Of a DNA stretch of 64,000 nucleotides, positions 57,067 to 64,000 are shown one piece after another. The stretch spans positions 124,001 through 188,000 of the forward strand of contig NZ_JAGOBJ010000005.1 of the NCBI RefSeq assembly GCF_017983445.1. The letters run 5' to 3'. The DNA comes from Halomonas sp. GTDB taxonomy: Bacteria > Pseudomonadota > Gammaproteobacteria > Pseudomonadales > Halomonadaceae. A program made the translations under genes and the position numbers. The notes under the pieces are model-generated. The model was not told the DNA's origin. It searched no databases and saw nothing but the letters and a program-made list of their open reading frames with translations. How positions within the stretch are numbered: the stretch's first letter is position 1; each line of letters starts with the position of its first letter.

Positions 57067-57810
57067 ATGTCCTTTAACGCACTCTATACCGATCTTTCTG
57101 GCTACTACGATTTGATGTGCGAGGACATCGACTACCCGGCGCAAAGTGACGCGGTTCGCAGGCTTCATCAAATTTTCGGTAACGGCGGCAATACTCACCT
57201 TGATCTCGCCTGCGGCACTGGCCCCCACGTTCGTCATTTCATTGATCATGGCTACCGGAGTAGCGGCCTGGACATCAATCAGCCCATGCTGGATATCGCC
57301 GCCACGCGCTGCCCCGAAGCCCAGTTTACCTGTCAGGATATGGGCAGCTTCAAGGTAAGCGACCCGCAGGATCTGATTACCTGCTTTCTGTATTCGATTC
57401 ACTACAGCGACGGGATAGAAAAGCTCAAAGCATGTATTTCAAGTGCGCATAGCGCCTTAAAACGTGGCGGGGTTTTCTGCTTTAACGCAGTCGATAAGGA
57501 TAAAATCGATAACGATCTGTTTGTGAAACACACCGCTAAAAAAGCCGGCGATGCATTCACGTTCCGCTCAGGGTGGTATTACAGCGGAAGCGGCGAAAAG
57601 CAGGCTCTCAAACTCAGCATCGAAAAAACCAATGCGGGTGACACCCAAATATGGAATGACGAACACCCCATGGTCGCGGTCAGCTTTGCCGAGTTAATCA
57701 GCTTACTTGAGCCTTACTTTGAAGTTCATGTGTTCGAGCACAACTTTGAAGCCATCACGCCGTGGAACACCACCTCGGGAAACGCTATTTTTGTCTGCGT
57801 CAAAATTTAG
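57067..57810 (+). CDS. Class I SAM-dependent methyltransferase
   Basis: 247 residues. Motif I reads LDLACGTGPHVRHF, followed by SGLDINQPMLD (acidic ribose contact) and FTCQDMGSF. The start YTDLSGYYDLMCEDIDY resembles a group of small-molecule methyltransferases. The substrate is not evident. It is a single gene, convergent with a DUF4019 gene. Confidence 0.9.
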   Translation: MSFNALYTDLSGYYDLMCEDIDYPAQSDAVRRLHQIFGNGGNTHLDLACGTGPHVRHFIDHGYRSSGLDINQPMLDIAATRCPEAQFTCQDMGSFKVSDPQDLITCFLYSIHYSDGIEKLKACISSAHSALKRGGVFCFNAVDKDKIDNDLFVKHTAKKAGDAFTFRSGWYYSGSGEKQALKLSIEKTNAGDTQIWNDEHPMVAVSFAELISLLEPYFEVHVFEHNFEAITPWNTTSGNAIFVCVKI

Positions 57811-57846
57811 TGCTTAGCGATGGCTGCTCGTGGTTGTTCAAAAAAG

Positions 57847-58263
57847 CTAATAAGCGCCGTTGACATAATAACCGCTTACTTTCCAAACGCCCTCTTCAAG
57901 GTGCGGCGTAATGATTTCGGTAATGCTGGGCTTATTGGCAAAACGCGTTTGGTAGGTGAATTCCTTGTAATCATCTTTAGGGGCACCGGGCATGGACGTT
58001 TCACTGATAACGCGTGTACGCCGGCGGGATTCCACCGATCCGAAATCACGCCGAGCCGCGCTAATGGTCCGTTCCAGCATGCTGGGTGAAAGCGGGCGTT
58101 TAAGAAGCGGTGATGACTCTTCCCAGGCCAGTTCAAACTCGCCGCTGTCGATTGCTTCAAGCCATGCCAGCACTGCTGCTTCTGCCGCCTCGGTGTTCGC
58201 CTGAGCATAGGGCGATAGCAGTAGCAACAGGATTGTAATGAAACAGGTCAACGTTTTTGGCAT
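57847..58263 (-). CDS. DUF4019 secreted protein
   Basis: 138 residues with a signal peptide (cleavage near AQA-N). The mature part matches the small DUF4019/NTF2-like pattern: AAVLAWLEAIDSGEFELAWE at the start, EFTYQTRFANK and VWKVSGYYVNG at the end. A periplasmic protein of unknown function, single gene. Confidence 0.82.
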   Translation of the reverse strand: MPKTLTCFITILLLLLSPYAQANTEAAEAAVLAWLEAIDSGEFELAWEESSPLLKRPLSPSMLERTISAARRDFGSVESRRRTRVISETSMPGAPKDDYKEFTYQTRFANKPSITEIITPHLEEGVWKVSGYYVNGAY

Positions 58264-58433
58264 GGATAACTCTTGGCGGCGATAAGGGATTCAACGGTCT
58301 TAAGTAATTATCGGAACCAGGAGAAATTTCTTTAGGAATAAATCATTATAATCAGGCAAGCCCACTATAAGGCTTGGATGCTACTGCCTCCAAAGGGCTC
58401 TCCAGGCTATTGGTGGGTGGGTGGCGGGCAGAT

Positions 58434-58468
58434 CAGTAAGGCAGAAAGATAAGCTTTCTGCCTTACTG
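58434..58468. repeat. 15-bp perfect stem-loop
   Basis: CAGTAAGGCAGAAAG (58434-58448) pairs with 58454-58468 across a five-base loop. It lies 30 bases after the DUF1456 stop. No T-run follows on either strand, so it is a strong hairpin of unclear role, perhaps a 3'-end structure. Confidence 0.75.
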
Positions 58469-58497
58469 CGAAACACCATCGATAATAGCTTTAAAAT

Positions 58498-58977
58498 TCA
58501 GGCTTCTGGGCCCTTGGACTCTGGGCGCAGCTGGAGCTGAAGACCCATTAAAAAATTGCGCAGCACTTGGTCTTTACACTCACGATAATTCTTATGGCTG
58601 GGTTTACGGAAAAACGCGCTTAATTCATGATTACTTAAGCGGAACTCGGCCAGCTCAAAAATAGCTAAAATATCCTCAGCTTTTAAATTCAGCGCAATAC
58701 GCAGCTTCTGGAATACCATATTGTTGTTCAAATCGGGTTCTGGCGCGGGCGGCGGGCCTTCACGTTTGCCACGCTTAAAGCTGATAAAGCCGTTCAAAAA
58801 CGCGGCTAATTCTTTATTTTTCAGCTTAACAAAATCGGGGTCGTCATCTTTTTTCAACCAGGCAGAAACCTGCTCCTGGGTGACATCGAACTCTGCCAGA
58901 GAGAAAATCTTCATTACGGCGTTATCTTTCAGATCAAAGACATACCTTATGCGGCGCAGAATATCATTATTGATCAA
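58498..58977 (-). CDS. DUF1456 protein (YehS-like), TTG start
   Basis: 159 residues from a TTG at 58977. This start is chosen because AGGAG lies at the right distance and the product then begins as the family does (LINNDILRRIRYVF against MLSNDILRSVRYI in E. coli YehS, recalled from memory). The ATG at 59010 would add 11 odd residues. Two DUF1456 repeats are visible (residues 1-65 and 84-150, each ending in a FLNG/FLMG segment). Function unknown, probably nucleic-acid related by fold. Confidence 0.88.
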   Translation of the reverse strand: MINNDILRRIRYVFDLKDNAVMKIFSLAEFDVTQEQVSAWLKKDDDPDFVKLKNKELAAFLNGFISFKRGKREGPPPAPEPDLNNNMVFQKLRIALNLKAEDILAIFELAEFRLSNHELSAFFRKPSHKNYRECKDQVLRNFLMGLQLQLRPESKGPEA

Positions 58978-59065
58978 AATACAGCTCCTAGTCTTAGGGA
59001 AATCCAGCACAGCTAACTGTCGTGTGCTTTAGGTTCAGCATAAATGTATATCTTACGTAGCCAGA

Positions 59066-59488
59066 TTAGCTTGCTGATAGCTTTTCAAGCAGCTCATCAA
59101 TCTCGACTTTAAGCTCGTCATCATGCACTTTATTAGCGCTGACCTTGGCATTTTGCAGGCTTTGAATCGCCGCCTCCGCCTGGCCCAGCTCCATTTGCAA
59201 TTTAGCCATGGAAAGAGCGATGGATGACATATGCTCTTTGGAATTGATCGCAACGGCTTTTTCCAGCGCTTTTTCATAGCCCACCAGCGCGTCATCCAAC
59301 TCCTCGGTAAAGTCCGCCAGCGTTTCCCACTGCTCCGGATGATCTTTATCGGTATTTTCATTCTCGATACAAATGGCTTTCAGTTCGGCATAGAGCGAAT
59401 CAAACGCCTCTCTATCTTCTTTGTCAGCCGCCCTCATCAGCTTTTCAGCCAACTCGTAGACCGCCTTGTAAATTTTGGTATTAATCAT
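59066..59488 (-). CDS. TPR-like cytoplasmic protein
   Basis: 140 residues from the ATG at 59488. All-helical, acidic, with tetratricopeptide-like repeats: LDDALVGYEKALEKAVAINSKEHMSSIALSMAKLQMELGQAEAAIQSLQNA shows the A/G-A-Y/F spacing. No signal peptide. It is likely a small scaffold or adaptor; the partner is unknown. It lies just upstream of the DUF1456 gene on the same strand. Confidence 0.75.
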   Translation of the reverse strand: MINTKIYKAVYELAEKLMRAADKEDREAFDSLYAELKAICIENENTDKDHPEQWETLADFTEELDDALVGYEKALEKAVAINSKEHMSSIALSMAKLQMELGQAEAAIQSLQNAKVSANKVHDDELKVEIDELLEKLSAS

Positions 59489-59678
59489 TAACCACAACCC
59501 TATTTCTGAAAAACAAAAATGAAAATAAACCGACTTATTAGCTTATTGAGCGATAAAAAATTCTTGAAGGCGCGCGATCTACAGCCAATTTGTTATTTTA
59601 TCACTGCTGCGTTCAGGGCGCGTGCGTTTGTTCACTCACTGCCTTATCGGCTTGATGGGACTAGCGGAGCGCTATAGC

Positions 59679-59954
59679 TTATTCAAACACCTCGTAATGG
59701 CGCTTTACGTTACCTGTTAGCCTTCCCCACTCGGAGTTCGCCACACGCTGCTGGTGCTGTTCAAAAGCGGTTCGGTCGACAAACTCTTCATAGACGTTAA
59801 AACGATACGGATCGGCTTTATCCTGAGTGACCTCGAACGTTAGGCAGCCTGGCTCTTTCAGGGTGAGCTGTCGGTGATGAATAAGCCCGGCTTTCACGGC
59901 TTCAAGGTCGCTTTCGGGGACGGTTATAAAACCTTTTAAGGTTACTTTTGCCAC
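59679..59954 (-). CDS. ABM-type putative quinol monooxygenase
   Basis: 91 residues from a GTG at 59954, which gives the family-like start AKVTLKGFITVPESD; the ATG at 60002 adds 16 residues that do not fit. The single ABM domain shows EPGCLTFEVTQDKADPYRF and FEQHQQRVANSEW. YgiN-like quinol oxidation is possible. It is the second ABM protein of the window. Confidence 0.8.
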   Translation of the reverse strand: MAKVTLKGFITVPESDLEAVKAGLIHHRQLTLKEPGCLTFEVTQDKADPYRFNVYEEFVDRTAFEQHQQRVANSEWGRLTGNVKRHYEVFE

Positions 59955-60018
59955 TGAGGCAGCCTTTTTATATAAAGCCCATTGAATTGGAAGACACCCC
60001 ACCTGAATAAGCTGAGTA

Positions 60019-60492
60019 TTACCACTCGATATGAATGGGCGTACCCACCTTTACCAGCTCCATGAACTCGTCCATTTCGGCATTGGTCAATGCAATACAG
60101 CCATTGGTCCAATTAAAGCGTTGCGTAATAGGAGCCAGCCATCCAAGCCAGTTAAATTGCCCGTGCACCATAATAAAACCGCCGGGCGAAACTCCCAGGC
60201 TTTCTGCATGAGCCGTATCGGCTTCGTTAGGATAACTCACATGCATTGAGCGGTAAGCCGAGGAGTCTTCTTTCTTATAGTCCAGAACGTAGTGGCCTTC
60301 GGGCGTTCGCTGATCGCCCTCCTGCACCTTATGCCCCTGCGGACTTCCGCCAAGCGCGACGTGAAACTCTCTGACCACTTCGTCTCCATCCAGGAGATAC
60401 ATGCGGTTGTATGATTTATCTACTTTCACCAAATCGACACCTGCCAGCGCCGGGGTCGCGAGGAAGATCAGCAGCCATGCTATTTTGTTCAT
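60019..60492 (-). CDS. L,D-transpeptidase (third in window)
   Basis: 157 residues. A signal peptide ends near ALA-G. The compact YkuD domain has HGQFNWLG and the catalytic Cys in NWTNGCIALTN; VDKSYNRMYLLDGDEVV is the usual first strand pair. At this length it lacks extra domains. It could cross-link peptidoglycan or process Lpp-type links. Single gene between an ABM protein and a GNAT protein. Confidence 0.9.
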   Translation of the reverse strand: MNKIAWLLIFLATPALAGVDLVKVDKSYNRMYLLDGDEVVREFHVALGGSPQGHKVQEGDQRTPEGHYVLDYKKEDSSAYRSMHVSYPNEADTAHAESLGVSPGGFIMVHGQFNWLGWLAPITQRFNWTNGCIALTNAEMDEFMELVKVGTPIHIEW

Positions 60493-60553
60493 TATTTAAA
60501 CCGTCAGATAAAGATTTAAGAGTGTACTGGATAGGCTTTAAAGGGCTCTAGCA

Positions 60554-61000
60554 TTAAAACGCAACGTATAGTCGCAACGCATCCTGGTGCTGTATGCCGT
60601 TCTCAAAAATAGGTTCGGGATAATTATCTAGAAAATGATTTTTAACTACCCGGTCAACTCTAAACCCATGGTGCTGATAATAGGTAAGCTGATACCCAAA
60701 GGTGCCGGTGCTTAACTCCACCCGCTGCATATTCTTGGTCTTCAGCTCATTCAAGGCGAATCGCAGTAGGCCAGACCCAACCCCTTGCTGTTGAAATTGC
60801 GGATATATCGCAATATTGAATATCTCGGCGGTACCGGTATTGATCGGCTTGGCGATGCACGCGCCAATGACTTTTTCATCACGCTTCGCGGCAAAATACC
60901 AGGCGCCCTCCAGGTAGGATGCAATGGTTTCCTCGGAAGGATCCGCTTCAAGCAAAAGCTCGATGGGAATTTCGCTGATACCTACTTCCAGATAGCTCAC
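60554..61000 (-). CDS. GNAT-family acetyltransferase
   Basis: 148 residues. The acetyl-CoA loop motif A is QFQQQGVGSGLLRFAL (Q-x-x-G-x-G/S), preceded by AEIFNIAIYP and followed by LSTGTFGYQLTYYQHHGFRVDR. The acceptor is unknown. It is followed by a methyltransferase gene upstream on the same strand with a 50-base gap. Confidence 0.9.
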   Translation of the reverse strand: MSYLEVGISEIPIELLLEADPSEETIASYLEGAWYFAAKRDEKVIGACIAKPINTGTAEIFNIAIYPQFQQQGVGSGLLRFALNELKTKNMQRVELSTGTFGYQLTYYQHHGFRVDRVVKNHFLDNYPEPIFENGIQHQDALRLYVAF

Positions 61001-61049
61001 TTTTCACCTCAGAAATACTTGATACCCGGCGGCAGTACAATGAGTTTTA

Positions 61050-61793
61050 TCAACGACCCGCGTACTGGAGAATTTCGTAAGAGTAGGCGTATTTAAATGC
61101 GCCAGTAAGGTCGATACGAGATAGGTCTCCACGTAGCTCCGCCGCTATCAAATCCAACGCCCTGCCCTTTCGCACCGCCCCTTCGATATTTGATTGAGTG
61201 GTAAGATATCCCACCAGAGATTCAGATGTGAACGTAACCGGCAACCAACCCTTTTCGCTTGCCAGGGCGGAGAGTTGAAGGTCGCCGAAGAGCTTCATAT
61301 CTTCATAACGATTGCGAGGCGGTGATGGGAAGCGCTCAAAGTATTCATTACTGAGCCAATCATTGAACGTGTCAGAAGTCGAGTGCCCCGCGAACGCGAA
61401 GTTATAGATGATCCAGATAGCCCCAGGATTGGATGCGGTTTTATAGGCAGCCAGTGCTTGGGCAGTATCGAACCAGTGAAACGCCATACACGTCGAGATG
61501 AGATCGAAGCGGCCTTGCTCGGGCAGCTCAGTGTAGTCCGCCTTTCTCACGGTTAAGCCACGCCCTTGCGCGATGGCCAGCATCTCGTATGAGGAATCAA
61601 TACCCATGACCTCCTGGGCAATATCCAGAAGTGGAACGGTAGAGTCGCCGGTGCCGCACGCTACGTCCACTGCTCGGCCAAAGCGTGCGGCGGGCAGATG
61701 CCGCTTCATTATCTGAAAGAGGGCTTGGTGGGTTTTCGGACGGTATTGATCATACCGCTCACCTATACCGGTATCGGCAAAATACTGTGCCAT
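61050..61793 (-). CDS. Class I SAM-dependent methyltransferase
   Basis: 247 residues. Motif I VDVACGTGDSTVPLLD, the acidic VMGIDSSYEMLA, and FDLISTCMAFHWFD. The N-terminus YFADTGIGERYDQYRPKTHQALF is typical of a broad family of small-molecule methyltransferases near UbiE/YafE. The substrate is not evident. It is divergent from the mechanosensitive channel gene. Confidence 0.9.
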   Translation of the reverse strand: MAQYFADTGIGERYDQYRPKTHQALFQIMKRHLPAARFGRAVDVACGTGDSTVPLLDIAQEVMGIDSSYEMLAIAQGRGLTVRKADYTELPEQGRFDLISTCMAFHWFDTAQALAAYKTASNPGAIWIIYNFAFAGHSTSDTFNDWLSNEYFERFPSPPRNRYEDMKLFGDLQLSALASEKGWLPVTFTSESLVGYLTTQSNIEGAVRKGRALDLIAAELRGDLSRIDLTGAFKYAYSYEILQYAGR

Positions 61794-61825
61794 ATATGCA
61801 TCCCTCGCGGCCGAGTGCTAACTAG

Positions 61826-61879
61826 TGCTGGATTATTTATGACAAGTAGCTTCGATAACTAAGTTATCGCACTCCAGCA
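61826..61879. repeat. Nested inverted repeat in divergent intergenic region
   Basis: An inner palindrome CGATAACT-A-AGTTATCG (61853-61869) is enclosed by outer arms TGCTGGA (61826-61832) and TCCAGCA (61873-61879). It lies between the methyltransferase and mscS genes, read in opposite directions, so it could be an operator for both. Confidence 0.6.
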
Positions 61880-62066
61880 TACACGCAACATAATAGTGGG
61901 ATGATGCTTTGGGTCTATAGCCAAGAGCGCTGTAATGACAGCACAAGAGGACGCCGATACGGGAAAACCCACTAGACTGAAACCGGCACAACACTATTGG
62001 ATAGCCATGCCTGACAAGCCATTTTCATCAAATCGTCAGCGTATCAGTCAACCGACAAGGATGATC

Positions 62067-63591
62067 ATGACCGCCTCTTTATCCCTTTCAGGTGCCCGCA
62101 AAGCGCTCCAGGTGCTGGTTCCACTTCTGTTTCTGACTAGCATGCTTGTGGGTGGATTGGTTCACGCCGCCGAGCAGGGTGCGCCGGGCGCCAGCGCTAC
62201 CCCAGCCGCCCCCCCCGGGCGAAGGTCCTGAAAACTCACAGATCGAAACCACCCCATCACCGCTCAAAGACGAGGAGATTCGCCAGCGGATCAGCGGCAT
62301 TTTCTCAGAAATCGATGGGCTGGGAGCGGTTGAGGTCAGCGTCATTCAAGGTGTGGTGACACTGGCCGGGGAAACCGCCAATGACCGTAAAGCCCAGCAG
62401 GCTGTCAGCCTGTCCAACCGCTTGACTGATGTGGTTATGGTCGACGACCACATCGAGCGCACCCTCGACGTTCAGGATAACGTCGCCACCGCCTACCAGG
62501 GCTTGCGGGCGCGGGGCCAGAACCTGATCAGGGCGCTGCCGCTTTTATTGGTGGGCTTTGTGATATTCGGGCTGGTTGCATGGTTTGGAGCCTGGCTATC
62601 CAACCGCAAGCGCCTGTGGCTGCGGCTGACACCCAATCCTTTCGTTGCCGAGCTAGTGGCCCAAACCATCAAGGTAATCTTCATTGTGCTCGGATTGATC
62701 ATGGCATTGAGCCTGATAGGTGCCGAAACGGTGATCGGCACCCTGCTGGGTGGCGCTGGCGTGATCGGCATTGCCATCGGTTTTGCGGTCAAGGACACGA
62801 TCGATAACTACATCGCCTCATTGATGCTCAGCGTCCGTCAGCCGTTTCAGGCGCGCGATCATGTGGTCATCAACGACCGCGAAGGCATCGTGGTTCGCCT
62901 GACCTCGCGCGCTACCATTCTCATGACGCTGGAGGGGAACCAGCTACGCATTCCCAACGCCGACGTTTTCAAGGGCATCATCCTCAACTACACCCAAAAC
63001 CCGGAACGTCGCTTCAATTTCGAGCTGGGCGTGGATGCCAACGACGACCCCCTGGCCGCCATCAAGGTGGCCCTTGATGCCCTTAAGGCATTGGAATTCG
63101 TGTTGAACGAGCCCAAAGCCGTTGGCGTTATCAAGAACGTAGGCGATTCCAACATTGTGCTGGAGTTTCTGGGGTGGGTAGATCAGTCCACGACCGACTT
63201 CGGCAAGGCACGCAGTATTGCGATCCGTGAAACCAAGCACGCCCTGGAAAACCAGGGGGTCAGTCTGCCGGAGCCAATCTATCGCTTGAGCTTCACCCCC
63301 AAGCTTGAACACGCGTTAGCGCACCTTCAGGCAGAAGACCCGCAGCGCGAGCCTGCACCCACGCCGCCTGCCTTCACCTCGGATTCGCCCGGCGCCATGC
63401 GGTTGAGCTCCGTTGAAGCCAGAGACAAACAGCAGGCCAAAGCGCGCGCCAAACAGATACTGGAAGGTCGTCAGGCTGAAACGGTACTTGACGCTCGACC
63501 TGACGATAAGCTGATGAAAAAAGTGGACGAGGAAATCGCTCAAAACGCTGATGGTACCGACTTGTTGAGCAAGCACTCGGCGCGGGAGTGA
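62067..63591 (+). pseudogene. BON-MscS mechanosensitive channel, signal peptide out of frame
   Basis: A start at 62067 (AAGG six bases upstream) encodes a signal peptide (GARKALQVLVPLLFLTSMLV, cleavage near VHA-A) and runs into a stop at 62231. The main frame, open to 63591, carries a BON domain (about 270 bases in: EEIRQRISGIFSEIDGLGAV), three membrane segments with the MscS pore helix (GGAGVIGIAIGFAVKDTIDN), then the beta and alpha-beta domains and a charged tail. The shift falls in a run of eight C (62209-62216); seven C would join both parts as AAPPGEGPEN. The channel releases solutes on hypo-osmotic shock. As written, no exported product is made. Confidence 0.8.
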
Positions 63592-63633
63592 GTAGTCTGT
63601 GTCTTTCATCGGGCATGATTTGCAGTGCCCTAC

Positions 63634-63951
63634 TCAGGCATGGGAGAGTTTAAGCCCGACAAGCCCCGCAACGATCAACGTTAAACTCATCAGTTTGAGT
63701 ACGCCCACCGATTCGCCAAACAGCACGATGCCTAAAATGGCGGTTCCCACCGCGCCAATCCCTACCCAAATCGCATAGGCAGTGCCCACGGGCAACGTTT
63801 TTAGCGCCAGGCCCAGCAATAGAAAGCTCGCCCCAAGCGAGAATATCGTCCAGGCGGTGGGCCAGAGTTTTGTAAAGCCCTCCGAATATTTCAGCCCGAT
63901 GGTCCAGCCGATCTCTAAAAGGCCCGCTACAAACAAGATAAACCAGCTCAT
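63634..63951 (-). CDS. SMR-family exporter, SugE/Gdx-like
   Basis: 105 residues with four membrane segments. The start [21 protein letters not shown] carries the essential Glu in LLEIGW, and the [18 protein letters not shown] segment matches the SugE/Gdx subtype of small multidrug resistance proteins, known as guanidinium exporters. It acts as an antiparallel dimer. Only 49 bases of its upstream region are in the window, too little to judge a guanidine riboswitch. Confidence 0.92.
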   Translation of the reverse strand: MSWFILFVAGLLEIGWTIGLKYSEGFTKLWPTAWTIFSLGASFLLLGLALKTLPVGTAYAIWVGIGAVGTAILGIVLFGESVGVLKLMSLTLIVAGLVGLKLSHA

Positions 63952-64000
63952 GTATTCCCCTTTTTAGTACCGGGGCCGCCCCCTGACGAAAATCGAGCGG

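Noticed and set aside
63952..64000. Guanidine riboswitch upstream of the SugE-like gene
   Set aside because: Only 49 bases are available and no ACGR-loop hairpin pair or ykkC core is recognisable.
1..64000. tRNA, rRNA, IS elements, prophage genes or CRISPR arrays
   Set aside because: None was seen: no cloverleaf candidates, transposase or integrase frames, or regularly spaced repeats with unique spacers.

Overview
The window is a gamma-proteobacterial chromosome segment that most resembles Halomonas or a close relative (Halomonadaceae). This rests on the gene order proA-nadD-rsfS-rlmH-mrdA-rodA-mltB-rlpA-dacA-ybeD-lipB, on topA followed by a DUF6586 gene as in pseudomonads, on the moderate GC content, and on the acidic exported proteins (inference; no database search was possible). 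No rRNA, tRNA, insertion sequence, prophage or CRISPR array was seen.

Left part (1-28 kb): housekeeping and envelope genes. An Lpp-type lipoprotein with a C-terminal lysine sits between two L,D-transpeptidase genes, the enzyme family that attaches such lipoproteins to peptidoglycan. topA and its small overlapping partner follow, then a large DUF3141 protein related to PHA synthases, a LysR regulator, lipA, and an 11-gene minus-strand cluster for cell elongation, septal lytic enzymes, lipoate, NAD and proline synthesis. A coupled pair of membrane proteins with decayed GGDEF-like domains, a DedA-PAP2 fusion, and an mpl-ubiX-lysE operon close this part.

Middle (28-43 kb): a five-gene peptide-type ABC importer is followed by a HypT-like LysR regulator and a PepQ prolidase, which together look like a di/oligopeptide uptake and breakdown unit. 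Next come an OmpW porin, a MoxR-VWA pair, an unidentified gene and an orphan cobQ. The ompW-moxR gap holds the best non-coding signal of the window: on the minus strand, a near-consensus sigma-54 promoter is followed about 130 nt later by a strong UUCG-loop terminator with no ORF between them, i.e. a candidate sigma-54-dependent small RNA.

Right part (43-64 kb): an accessory-looking region of short, mostly single genes. It has a P450 gene split by a one-base frameshift, a subtilisin-like lipoprotein, glutaminase, a macrodomain protein, an AraC-alkyltransferase fusion, LysE, three further AraC-type regulators, small oxidoreductases, two methyltransferases, a third L,D-transpeptidase, a BON-MscS channel whose signal peptide is put out of frame by an 8-C tract, and a SugE/Gdx-type SMR exporter. 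The two frameshifts, both in homopolymer runs, are either sequence errors or points of real on/off variation.
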